This document shows, one piece after another, positions 1-6,761 of a stretch of 9,359 nucleotides of DNA. The stretch is taken from the NCBI GenBank assembly GCA_023418755.1, contig JAEZZE010000443.1:1-9359 (forward strand). Direction: 5' to 3'. The notes under the pieces are model-generated. The model saw only the letters and a program-made list of their open reading frames with translations. It was not told the origin of the DNA and ran no database searches. Origin of the DNA: Bacillota bacterium (GTDB taxonomy: Bacteria; Bacillota; Bacilli; Paenibacillales; Paenibacillaceae). Position numbers and translations under genes: made by a program. How positions within the stretch are numbered: the stretch's first letter is position 1; each line of letters starts with the position of its first letter.

Positions 1-48
1 TAGCACCCGCGGATGTCAAGCGTCTTCGCTAAGTAGGAATCTAGGTTC

Positions 49-77
49 TTGACACGGCATTTTCGAAGTGATACTAT
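49..77 (+). promoter_or_regulatory. Sigma-A promoter of the str operon
   Basis: A perfect -35 box TTGACA (49-54) is followed after exactly 17 bp by TACTAT (72-77), which matches the -10 consensus at five of six positions. Transcription should start near 83-85, leaving a leader of about 260 nt before rpsL. This indicates that rpsL-rpsG-fusA-tuf can be transcribed independently of whatever lies upstream; rpoBC usually lies there, but it is outside the window. The 48 bases before it contain no recognisable gene end. Confidence 0.85.
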
Positions 78-83
78 GTTCTA

Positions 84-345
84 GTGTGTGCCAGAGGCGC
101 GTCAATCCGACGTGTCCTGACCGGTGCGGACCTAGGCGATGGTGTACGGTTGTCGGCCGGCGTTTCGCCGAGCCGCTTGAGAATAGGAATAACGGGTTTG
201 ATACGGCGACGCTTGTGGGCGGATTGCCGGTCGAGCCCTTTCTCATCTCTCAAAATGAACCGCCTGGATCTGTGGGCTTCACGAGGCGCATCGATCCGAT
301 CGCTTATTCTCTTATTTGTACCCATCATGGGAAGGGGGTGGCAGC
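84..345 (+). promoter_or_regulatory. Long structured 5' leader of rpsL
   Basis: This is about 260 nt of untranslated leader between the promoter and rpsL. A hairpin at 154-175 has stems CGGC/GCCG and CGGCG/CGCCG around a TTT loop, with one bulged A. A longer-range pairing TTGAGA (177-182) with TCTCAA (248-253) would enclose a domain containing a GGGTT/GAGCCC-type pairing (194-198 with 234-238). No T-run follows a hairpin, so I see no terminator. I do not recognise a named leader family. Short open frames here overlap rpsL out of frame and look spurious. A regulatory role is inferred from length and pairing only. Confidence 0.45.
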
Positions 346-768
346 ATGCCAACAATCAACCAACTCGTTCGCAAAGGTCGTCAATCGAAGGTCGTTAAAT
401 CGAAATCGCCGGCGCTTCAGAAAGGGTTCAACGCTCTCAAACGCGTAGAAACGGATCTGAGCGCTCCTCAAAAGCGCGGGGTTTGCACCCGCGTAGGTAC
501 GATGACGCCGAAGAAGCCGAACTCCGCTCTTCGTAAATACGCCCGTGTTCGTCTGACGAACCGCGTAGAGGTAACCGCCTATATCGGAGGAATCGGTCAC
601 AACCTGCAGGAGCACAGCGTCGTTCTTGTACGCGGAGGCCGTGTTAAAGACCTTCCGGGTGTCCGTTACCACATCGTCCGCGGAGCGCTGGATACGGCGG
701 GAGTCAACAACCGTCAACAGGCTCGCTCCAAATACGGAACGAAGAAGCCGAAAGCCAAAAAATCCTAA
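346..768 (+). CDS. rpsL: 30S ribosomal protein S12
   Basis: S12 lies at the decoding centre of the small subunit, contributes to proofreading, and is the classic site of streptomycin-resistance mutations. The 140-residue product begins MPTINQLVRKGRQSK and carries the family blocks RGVCTRVGTMTPKKPNSALRK (residues 44-64), IGGIGHNLQEHSVV and GRVKDLPGVRYH. Lys56 and Lys101, which align with E. coli Lys43 and Lys88 (counting Met1), are the drug-sensitive wild-type residues. The length fits the Bacillus form, which has an extra loop near residues 27-40 relative to E. coli. I chose ATG 346 over the in-frame TTG at 316: it starts the conserved N-terminus and has AGGGGGTG 5 nt upstream. First gene of the str operon, 57 nt before rpsG. 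Confidence 0.98.
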   Translation: MPTINQLVRKGRQSKVVKSKSPALQKGFNALKRVETDLSAPQKRGVCTRVGTMTPKKPNSALRKYARVRLTNRVEVTAYIGGIGHNLQEHSVVLVRGGRVKDLPGVRYHIVRGALDTAGVNNRQQARSKYGTKKPKAKKS

Positions 769-770
769 TC

Positions 771-799
771 CGTTACGGGCGGCTAGATTCGCCCGAGCG
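771..799 (+). promoter_or_regulatory. Hairpin in the rpsL-rpsG spacer
   Basis: CGGGCG (776-781) pairs with CGCCCG (790-795) around an 8-nt loop. The stem extends outward through CGTT (771-774) with AGCG (796-799), with A775 bulged. No T-run follows, so it is not a terminator. The hairpin fills most of the spacer between the S12 stop codon and the S7 ribosome-binding site. In E. coli the S12-S7 spacer is where S7 binds to repress its own translation. A similar role here is inference; the E. coli structure is not visibly reproduced. Confidence 0.4.
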
Positions 800-825
800 T
801 TAAGAAAGAGAAAGGAGGAACCTTG

Positions 826-1296
826 ATGCCACGCAAAGGACCGGTTCCGAAACGGGACGTACTTCCGGATCCGCTGTACAACAGCAAACTGGTAACTCGC
901 CTTGTCAACCGGATTATGATCGACGGTAAGAGAGGCGTAGCGCAACAATTACTTTACGACGCGTTCAAATTGATTCAAGAGCGCTCCGGCAAAGACCCGA
1001 TGGAGGTTTTTGAAGCAGCGATCAAGAATATTATGCCTGTGCTTGAAGTTAAGGCTCGCCGCGTAGGCGGAGCGAACTATCAAGTTCCGGTAGAAGTCAA
1101 GCCTGAGCGCCGCACGTCCCTTGGACTGCGCTGGCTCGTGAACTACGCCCGCAACCGCGGCGAGAAGACGATGGAAGAACGTCTGGCAGCTGAAATTCTG
1201 GACGCTTCCAACAACACGGGCGCAGCCGTCAAGAAGCGTGAGGACACTCACAAGATGGCGGAAGCGAACAGAGCGTTCGCGCATTACCGCTGGTAA
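826..1296 (+). CDS. rpsG: 30S ribosomal protein S7
   Basis: S7 is the primary assembly protein of the 30S head; it binds 16S rRNA and contacts the E-site tRNA and mRNA exit path. The 156-residue product equals the usual Bacillus length and starts MPRKGPVPKRDVLPDPLYNS. The S7 signature region around residues 18-42 (including NRIMIDGKRG) and the block KARRVGGANYQVPVEV are intact, and the C-terminus ends in AFAHYRW. ATG 826 is preferred over the adjacent TTG at 823 because AGGAGG (813-818) is then 7 nt away and the family N-terminus is matched. Second gene of the str operon, with a 39-nt gap to fusA. Confidence 0.98.
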   Translation: MPRKGPVPKRDVLPDPLYNSKLVTRLVNRIMIDGKRGVAQQLLYDAFKLIQERSGKDPMEVFEAAIKNIMPVLEVKARRVGGANYQVPVEVKPERRTSLGLRWLVNYARNRGEKTMEERLAAEILDASNNTGAAVKKREDTHKMAEANRAFAHYRW

Positions 1297-1335
1297 TTTT
1301 CGCGAAGCTACACATTTTGAAGGGAGACTATATCC

Positions 1336-3411
1336 ATGGCTAGAGAGTTCTCCTTGCAAAATACGCGCAACATCGGGATTATGGCGCACATTGATGCGGG
1401 TAAGACCACGACGACCGAACGGATTTTGTTCTTTACCGGCCGGGTTCACAAAATCGGCGAAACCCATGAAGGCTCCGCTACGATGGACTGGATGGAACAA
1501 GAACAAGAGCGCGGCATCACGATTACGTCCGCCGCGACGACCGCTCAGTGGAAGGGCCACCGCATCAACATTATCGACACTCCGGGTCACGTTGACTTTA
1601 CGGTAGAAGTCGAGCGCTCCCTGCGCGTATTGGATGGGGCCGTTGGCGTATTTAGCGCCAAAGAAGGCGTAGAACCGCAATCCGAGACGGTATGGCGTCA
1701 AGCCGACCGTTACGGCGTACCGCGTATCGCGTACGTCAACAAAATGGACATTATCGGCGCAGACTATCTCAACGTGATCAACGACATGAGAGAGCGTTTG
1801 AACGCGAACGCGGTAGCGATTCAATATCCGATGGGCGCCGAGGATACGTTCGTGGGCATCATCGACCTGGTTGAGCGGGTCGCTTACAAGTACACGGACG
1901 ACAAAGGCAAAGATCCGGATAAAATCGAAATTCCGGCGGAATACGCCGATAAAGTAGAAGAGCTGCGCAACATTCTGGTCGAGAAGGTCGCCGAGCTCGA
2001 CGAAGAGCTGACGATGAAGTACCTGGAGGGCGAAGAGCTCACGGTTGCGGAAATCAAGGCGGCATTGCGCAAAGGCGTCTGCGAAGTGAAAATCTTCCCG
2101 GTCGTCTGCGGAACTTCTTACCGCAACAAAGGCATCCAGCCGATGCTGGACGCGGTAGTCGATTACCTGCCTGCTCCGACGGACGTTCCCGATATCAAGG
2201 GCATGCTGGAAGACGGAACGGAAACGACTCGCAAATCTTCCGACTCCGAGCCGTTCTCGGCTTTGGCGTTCAAAATCATGACCGACCCTTACGTCGGCCG
2301 TCTGACTTTCTTCCGCGTTTACTCCGGCGTACTGAACTCCGGTTCCTATGTCGTTAACGCGACGAAGGGCAAGCGGGAGCGTATCGGACGGATTCTCCAA
2401 ATGCACGCGAACAGCCGCCAAGAAATCGATATCGTATACTCCGGCGACATCGCCGCCGCGGTAGGCTTGAAAGATACGACGACGGGCGACACGCTGTGCG
2501 ACGAGAAAAACCCGGTTATTCTCGAGTCCATGAACTTCCCGGATCCGGTTATCCAACTCGCGGTCGAACCGAAAACGAAGGCCGACCAAGACAAGATGGG
2601 TATCGCTCTGCAGAAGCTGGCCGAAGAAGATCCTACGTTCCGTGCCCACACGGACGAAGAGACCGGTCAAACGATCATCTCGGGGATGGGCGAGCTTCAC
2701 CTCGAAATTCTCGTCGACCGCATGCTTCGCGAATTCAAAGTCGAGACGAACGTGGGTAAGCCTCAAGTCGCTTATCGCGAAACGTTCCGTACGCCTGCGA
2801 AAGTCGAAGGCAAGTTCGTTCGTCAATCCGGCGGACGCGGTCAGTACGGCCACGTCTGGATCGAGTTCGAGCCGCTGGAAGCCGGTTCCGGATTCCAGTT
2901 CGAGAACAAGATCGTCGGCGGCGTCGTGCCGCGCGAGTATATCGCTCCGGTACAAGCCGGTATCGAAGAGTCGATGAAGAACGGCGTATTGGCCGGCTTC
3001 CCGCTCGTCGATATCAAGGCAACGATCTTCGACGGATCGTACCACGACGTCGACTCCTCGGAGATGGCGTTCAAAATCGCCGGATCGATGGCGCTTAAAG
3101 CTGCGAAGGACAAATGCGATCCCGTGCTGCTCGAGCCTATCATGAAGGTTGAAGTAACGGTTCCCGAAGAGTACTTCGGCGACGTTATGGGCATGCTGAG
3201 CTCCCGTCGCGGACGCATCGAAGGATCGGATATGCGTTTCGGCGCGCAAATCGTTCGTGCGAAGGTGCCATTGGCGGAGATGTTCGGATACTCCACCACT
3301 CTTCGTTCCGGTACGCAAGGACGCGGCGTATTCTCGATGGAGCTGTCGCACTACGAAGAAGTGCCGAAATCCATCTCCGACGAAATCGTATCCAAGAGCA
3401 AGGGCGCTTAA
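1336..3411 (+). CDS. fusA: Elongation factor G (translocase GTPase)
   Basis: EF-G hydrolyses GTP to move tRNA and mRNA through the ribosome and also helps recycle ribosomes; it is the target of fusidic acid. The 691-residue protein has full family length. Its G domain shows AHIDAGKT (17-24), RGITI (59-63), DTPGH (81-85, His85 being the residue that activates hydrolysis) and NKMD (135-138). Later domains show the GMGELHLEI block of domain III and SGGRGQYGHV leading into domain IV. The domain IV tip SYHDVDSSE has His570 in the position that reaches the decoding centre, and the C-terminus is domain V. ATG 1336 is preceded by AGGGAG (1321-1326). It is followed by a 101-nt spacer before tuf. No unusual residues were noticed. 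Confidence 0.98.
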   Translation: MAREFSLQNTRNIGIMAHIDAGKTTTTERILFFTGRVHKIGETHEGSATMDWMEQEQERGITITSAATTAQWKGHRINIIDTPGHVDFTVEVERSLRVLDGAVGVFSAKEGVEPQSETVWRQADRYGVPRIAYVNKMDIIGADYLNVINDMRERLNANAVAIQYPMGAEDTFVGIIDLVERVAYKYTDDKGKDPDKIEIPAEYADKVEELRNILVEKVAELDEELTMKYLEGEELTVAEIKAALRKGVCEVKIFPVVCGTSYRNKGIQPMLDAVVDYLPAPTDVPDIKGMLEDGTETTRKSSDSEPFSALAFKIMTDPYVGRLTFFRVYSGVLNSGSYVVNATKGKRERIGRILQMHANSRQEIDIVYSGDIAAAVGLKDTTTGDTLCDEKNPVILESMNFPDPVIQLAVEPKTKADQDKMGIALQKLAEEDPTFRAHTDEETGQTIISGMGELHLEILVDRMLREFKVETNVGKPQVAYRETFRTPAKVEGKFVRQSGGRGQYGHVWIEFEPLEAGSGFQFENKIVGGVVPREYIAPVQAGIEESMKNGVLAGFPLVDIKATIFDGSYHDVDSSEMAFKIAGSMALKAAKDKCDPVLLEPIMKVEVTVPEEYFGDVMGMLSSRRGRIEGSDMRFGAQIVRAKVPLAEMFGYSTTLRSGTQGRGVFSMELSHYEEVPKSISDEIVSKSKGA

Positions 3412-3436
3412 TTCGTTTCAGAAAGCGGACGGACGG

Positions 3437-3457
3437 ATTGCCGCATGACGCGGCGAT
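3437..3457 (+). other. Hairpin in the fusA-tuf spacer
   Basis: ATTGCCGC (3437-3444) pairs with GCGGCGAT (3450-3457), eight pairs including one T-G wobble, around a 5-nt loop. There is no T-run, so termination is unlikely. In this position it could protect the tuf message or mark a processing site. That is inference, and no convincing promoter for separate tuf transcription was seen in the spacer. Confidence 0.35.
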
Positions 3458-3512
3458 CTCCCGTCATCAAATAAAACTAAAACCTTTCTTTCATTAAGGA
3501 GGAACAGTATCC

Positions 3513-4706
3513 ATGGCTAAGGCTAAGTTCGAACGTACAAAACCGCACATTAACATCGGTACGATCGGTCACGTTGACCACGGCAAAACGACGACGACGG
3601 CTGCAATCACTTCGGTATTGAACAAAAAGTTCGGCAGCGGTGCTGCCGTTGCATTCGATCAAATCGACAAGGCTCCGGAAGAGCGCGAGCGCGGCATCAC
3701 GATCTCTACTTCGCACGTCGAGTACGAGACTCCTAACCGTCACTACGCTCACGTTGACTGCCCGGGACACGCCGACTACGTTAAAAACATGATCACGGGC
3801 GCTGCTCAAATGGACGGCGCGATCCTGGTCGTATCCGCTGCTGACGGCCCGATGCCGCAAACTCGCGAGCACATCCTGCTGTCCCGTCAAGTAGGCGTTC
3901 CTTACATCGTCGTATACCTGAACAAATGCGACATGGTTGAAGACGAAGAGCTGCTCGAGCTGGTCGAAATGGAAGTACGCGACCTGCTGACCGAATACGA
4001 ATTCCCGGGCGACGACACTCCGATCATCCGCGGCGCTTCCCGTGAAGCTTTGGCTAATCCGGACGGCCCTTGGGCGGACAAAATCGTTGAACTGTTCGAA
4101 GAAATCGAGAAGTACATCCCTGTTCCCGAGCGCGCGACAGACAAGCCTTTCCTGATGCCTGTCGAGGACGTATTCACGATCACGGGTCGCGGTACGGTTG
4201 CTACGGGCCGTGTTGAGCGCGGTATCGTTAAAGTCGGCGACGAAGCCGAAATTATCGGTCTGCACGAAGAGACTCGCAAGACGGTCGTAACGGGCGTTGA
4301 AATGTTCCGCAAGCTGCTCGACCAAGCACAAGCCGGCGACAACATCGGCGCACTGCTCCGCGGCGTTGACCGTAAAGATATCGAGCGCGGCCAAGTATTG
4401 GCTAAACCGGGTTCCGTTAAGCCTCACACGGAATTCACGGCTCAAATCTACGTTCTGACTCAAGCGGAAGGCGGACGCCACAAGCCTTTCTTCACGGGCT
4501 ACCGTCCTCAGTTCTACTTCCGTACGACGGACGTTACGGGTATCGTTAACCTGCCGGAAGGCACGGAAATGGTTATGCCTGGCGACAACATCACGGTTAC
4601 GGTTCAACTGATCTCCCCGATCGCTATCGAAGAAGGAACTCGCTTCTCGATCCGCGAAGGCGGCCGTACGGTCGGCGCGGGCGCGGTTGCTTCCATCCAA
4701 AAGTAA
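3513..4706 (+). CDS. tuf: Elongation factor Tu
   Basis: EF-Tu carries aminoacyl-tRNA to the ribosomal A site as a GTP complex. The 397-residue product is the usual length. The G domain shows GHVDHGKT (19-26), RGITI (60-64), DCPGH (82-86, with catalytic His86) and NKCD (137-140). Domain 2 begins near PFLMPVEDVFTITGRG, and domain 3 ends in the family tail. The G5 region reads RGASREAL (173-180) where the usual form is RGSALKAL, so the SAL motif has its first two residues swapped and Arg for Leu. ATG 3513 has AAGGAGG 9 nt upstream. It is the last gene of the str operon and is followed directly by a strong terminator. Confidence 0.98.
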   Translation: MAKAKFERTKPHINIGTIGHVDHGKTTTTAAITSVLNKKFGSGAAVAFDQIDKAPEERERGITISTSHVEYETPNRHYAHVDCPGHADYVKNMITGAAQMDGAILVVSAADGPMPQTREHILLSRQVGVPYIVVYLNKCDMVEDEELLELVEMEVRDLLTEYEFPGDDTPIIRGASREALANPDGPWADKIVELFEEIEKYIPVPERATDKPFLMPVEDVFTITGRGTVATGRVERGIVKVGDEAEIIGLHEETRKTVVTGVEMFRKLLDQAQAGDNIGALLRGVDRKDIERGQVLAKPGSVKPHTEFTAQIYVLTQAEGGRHKPFFTGYRPQFYFRTTDVTGIVNLPEGTEMVMPGDNITVTVQLISPIAIEEGTRFSIREGGRTVGAGAVASIQK

Positions 4707-4719
4707 TAGCCATAACGCC

Positions 4720-4755
4720 AAAAACCGTTCAGCATGAGCTGAACGGTTTTTTTTT
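4720..4755 (+). terminator. Intrinsic terminator of the str operon
   Basis: A 14-bp perfect stem, running from AAAAACCGTTCAGC (4720-4733) to 4738-4751 with an ATGA loop, runs straight into nine T (4747-4755). It lies 14 nt after the tuf stop. On the minus strand the same stem is followed by about five T, so it may also stop the converging YitT-family transcript, whose stop codon is only 10 nt away. Confidence 0.95.
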
Positions 4756-4764
4756 GCTTCGACC

Positions 4765-5352
4765 TCAATAATCGAAAAACTTGCTCGTATATAAACTCGT
4801 AGCCAAGCCCCCGGTCGTCACCGTGGCAATGGACAGAAAAAAGGTGTCCAAAGAGAAAATCAAACCTCCTATGCCGACCACGATCGCGTCCATAATGAGA
4901 ATCAAAACCCCTACGTTCAGCTTTAGCCGCGCGGCAAGCAGCTTCGCCAGAAGATCGATGCCGCCCGCGCTCGTATCGTTGCGCAACAAAATGCCGAAAC
5001 CGATTCCGATCAGAAGTCCTCCGACCATCGCCGCCCAGAACGGGTGATCGTGAACGAGACGCCCCATAGGCTCGTACGGCTCGAACAAGTCGATCAGATA
5101 CGAGAGGAAGACAAGACCTAGGAGACTGTAGAAGAACATGCCTCGCGCCTTCTTCCAGGTATAAATAAAAACCGGAAGACTAAGCGATATCAATATGATT
5201 CCGGTTCTCGCCTTGAACAGATAGTTTCCGATAAGCGCCAAGCCGATAAAGCCTCCGTCCAACGCTTTGATCGGCATAATGAAGAAATCGATCCCGCAGG
5301 CAATAAGCAGGCTGCCAATGAAAATCGTGAAAATTTTACGCAGGGAAATCAA
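4765..5352 (-). CDS. YitT-family integral membrane protein, short form
   Basis: A 195-residue very hydrophobic protein with about six predicted membrane segments (near 6-27, 50-66, 70-90, 105-123, 147-168 and 170-190). Two internal repeats are visible: IKALDGGFIGLALIGNYLF (28-46) and NDTSAGGIDLLAKLL (125-139). These match the paired YitT_membrane repeats (old DUF161). Many YitT proteins are near 280 residues with a cytoplasmic DUF2179 domain at the C-terminus; this one ends after the second membrane repeat, like the shorter Bacillus YitE-type members. The start is TTG, supported by AAGGAG (5362-5367) 9 nt before it. The molecular function of the family is not established. It converges on tuf and is separated from the minus-strand DUF1657 gene by a terminator, so it is probably transcribed alone. 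No convincing promoter was identified. Confidence 0.85.
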   Translation of the reverse strand: MISLRKIFTIFIGSLLIACGIDFFIMPIKALDGGFIGLALIGNYLFKARTGIILISLSLPVFIYTWKKARGMFFYSLLGLVFLSYLIDLFEPYEPMGRLVHDHPFWAAMVGGLLIGIGFGILLRNDTSAGGIDLLAKLLAARLKLNVGVLILIMDAIVVGIGGLIFSLDTFFLSIATVTTGGLATSLYTSKFFDY

Positions 5353-5427
5353 GTCCGACCACTCCTTCGAGACAAAGCCTGTCTTATCTATATGGCGGAC
5401 GGTTTTGCTTCATGTACGCCCAGCGGC

Positions 5428-5451
5428 AAAAAGGAGGGCATATGCCCTCCT
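5428..5451 (-). terminator. Palindromic terminator after the DUF1657 gene
   Basis: A 20-bp perfect palindrome, AGGAGGGCAT followed by ATGCCCTCCT (5432-5451), is followed on the minus strand by a run of five T (5432-5428). It lies about 37 nt beyond the DUF1657 stop codon. It should end that short transcript before the YitT-family gene. On the plus strand it is followed by TAAAA rather than T, so it acts mainly in the minus direction. Confidence 0.75.
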
Positions 5452-5488
5452 AAAATTTCCAATCCCGATCAAACGACCAAGCGCTGCC

Positions 5489-5695
5489 TCAGAAGCCTTT
5501 GTACTGAGGTTCTTCGTTCTCCAATTGCTGTACTCGGCTTTCGACTTGTTGAACGATCTGCTGGGTTTGTCCCGCGGCATTCGTGAATAACGTTTTGGCC
5601 TCTTGGTTTTGCGTCGACAAGGCAAACGTTTCAAGGCTGGCTTGGGCGCTTTTCAGCGAAGCCAGGCAAGTTTTCACGTCCGATGCTACTGTCAA
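5489..5695 (-). CDS. Small DUF1657 protein
   Basis: A 68-residue soluble, helix-forming protein beginning MTVASDVKTCLASLKSAQAS and ending in EEPQYKGF, both hallmarks of DUF1657. The start is TTG at 5695, directly preceded by GGAGGTGA (5701-5708) with a 5-nt gap. The open frame continues 17 codons further upstream, but the family N-terminus and this strong ribosome site fix the shorter form. DUF1657 proteins have no proven biochemical activity. They are encoded in spore-formers and accompany spoVA2-type clusters. The same domain appears fused to the C-terminus of the DUF421 protein encoded divergently next door. The upstream sequence has a sigma-G-like promoter, which suggests forespore expression. 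Confidence 0.88.
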   Translation of the reverse strand: MTVASDVKTCLASLKSAQASLETFALSTQNQEAKTLFTNAAGQTQQIVQQVESRVQQLENEEPQYKGF

Positions 5696-5727
5696 TGAAA
5701 TCACCTCCAATCTCGAATGAACGAGTA

Positions 5728-5758
5728 TATTATCGATTTCGGGCATTGCTTTTATTCA
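5728..5758 (-). promoter_or_regulatory. Sigma-G-like promoter for the DUF1657 gene
   Basis: On the minus strand TGAATA (5758-5753) is followed by an 18-bp spacer and GATAATA (5734-5728). This compares with the sigma-G pattern of roughly TGAATA, 17-18 bp, CATACTA. The start of transcription would fall near 5721, leaving a leader of about 25 nt with the strong ribosome site. The match is by eye; sigma F recognises similar sequences, so the two cannot be separated here. Confidence 0.6.
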
Positions 5759-5803
5759 TCGGACTCCCTGCGGATTTTGCTTGTTTTTCCCTTTCAAGGT
5801 AAA

Positions 5804-5830
5804 TGAATACCATGCGTTGAGTTCATAATA
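5804..5830 (+). promoter_or_regulatory. Possible forespore promoter of the spoVA2-like operon
   Basis: CATAATA (5824-5830) is a good sigma-G/F -10 element, 58 nt before the DUF421-DUF1657 start codon. A TGAATA (5804-5809) lies upstream, but only 14 bp away rather than the expected 17-18. Either the true -35 is a poor match around 5799-5806, or the promoter is elsewhere between 5760 and 5880. No good sigma-A promoter was seen in this 193-nt divergent spacer. Confidence 0.35.
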
Positions 5831-5888
5831 CAGGTGATTTTAACAAACAATTGATACCGTTAAAGTTGTTGGACAAGGGGGATTCGCC

Positions 5889-6749
5889 GTGCCGGACGCA
5901 CTACAGATCGCGATAAGGACCTTGGTCTCCGTAATCGTGCTTTTCACCATTACGAAATTACTGGGTAAAAGACAAGTCTCACAGTTATCCATGTTCGAGT
6001 ACATTACCGGGATCACGCTGGGGAGTCTAGTCGCATACGTCTCGATGGAATTGGAGACCGAATGGTATTTGGGCATCGTCGCGCTGACGGTATGGTCTCT
6101 TGTATCGCTCGGAATCGAGTTTCTTCAAATGAAAAGCAAAAGGATGCGCGACTTTCTGGACGGCAAGGCCCAGGTGCTGATTAAAGACGGCAAAGTGCTC
6201 GAGGACAATTTGAAGAAGGAAAGGCTGACGACCGACGAATTGATGGAGCAGTTGCGGAAAAAGATGGCTTTCCGGGTCGCCGACGTCGAATTCGCGATCA
6301 TGGAACCGAGCGGCGAAATCAACGTGCTGCTGACCCGCGAGAATCAACCGATCACCGCCAGGCATCTCGGCATCAAGGTCGGGCCGGAGCAGGAACCTCA
6401 GGCCGTCGTCATGGACGGCAAAATCATGGACGAGCCGCTCGCGACGATGGGGCTGAGCCGGGAATGGCTGAACAAGGAGATGGAGAAGATCGGCGTGACG
6501 GTGGAAAATATCTACCTGGGTCAAGTCGATACGTACGGCCAATTTTACGTGGATCTGTACGACGATCAGATTAAAGTCCCTATTCCGCAGGAGAAAGCTT
6601 CATTGTTCGCGACTTTGAAAAAGTGCGAAGCGGATCTGATGTTGTTCGGATTGACGACGAGGAATAAGGACGCCAAAGAAATGTATGATCGATGCGCTGC
6701 CCGAATGGTCGGGATCATAGAAGATCTTAGACCCGTACTTCAGCGCTAG
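5889..6749 (+). CDS. DUF421-DUF1657 fusion membrane protein (2Duf-like, YetF family)
   Basis: A 286-residue protein. Residues 1-80 contain three predicted membrane segments (about 7-23, 37-53 and 60-79) with the DUF421 hallmark GKRQVSQLSMFEYITGITLGS split across 26-46. Residues 88-215 form the soluble YetF-type region, including DGKAQVLIKDGKVLEDNL and LTTDELMEQLR. The C-terminal 50 residues (from about 236) read LFATLKKCEADLMLFGLTTR and continue with KDAKEMY; this lines up with the free DUF1657 protein encoded divergently (LASLKSAQASLETFALSTQN). The architecture is that of the protein called 2Duf in transposon-borne spoVA2 operons, reported to alter spore inner-membrane properties, germination and wet-heat resistance; I cite this from memory. 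GTG start with AAGGGGGA (5875-5882) 6 nt upstream. First gene of the operon, with 12 nt to spoVAC. Confidence 0.88.
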   Translation: MPDALQIAIRTLVSVIVLFTITKLLGKRQVSQLSMFEYITGITLGSLVAYVSMELETEWYLGIVALTVWSLVSLGIEFLQMKSKRMRDFLDGKAQVLIKDGKVLEDNLKKERLTTDELMEQLRKKMAFRVADVEFAIMEPSGEINVLLTRENQPITARHLGIKVGPEQEPQAVVMDGKIMDEPLATMGLSREWLNKEMEKIGVTVENIYLGQVDTYGQFYVDLYDDQIKVPIPQEKASLFATLKKCEADLMLFGLTTRNKDAKEMYDRCAARMVGIIEDLRPVLQR

Positions 6750-6761
6750 AGGAGCGTATTT

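Noticed and set aside
1..40. End of an upstream gene (rpoC or an L7Ae-like protein) at the left edge
   Set aside because: Stops occur in all three frames within about 50 nt and none of the short tails resembles a known C-terminus.
84..398. Small plus-strand open frames in the rpsL leader as upstream peptides
   Set aside because: They overlap rpsL out of frame, lack ribosome sites, and show no protein-like conservation that I can recognise.
949..3351. An 800-codon open frame on the minus strand, antisense to rpsG and fusA
   Set aside because: It mirrors highly expressed genes with strong codon bias, which removes antisense stops. The translation is rich in Arg, Phe, His, Val and Asp with no domain-like pattern, and it has no ribosome site or promoter.
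3477..4721. A 414-codon minus-strand frame antisense to tuf
   Set aside because: Same codon-bias shadow effect; composition is implausible and it crosses the tuf terminator stem.
5267..5590. A 107-codon plus-strand frame between the YitT-family and DUF1657 genes
   Set aside because: It is antisense to both recognised genes and runs through the palindromic terminator; no family match is apparent.
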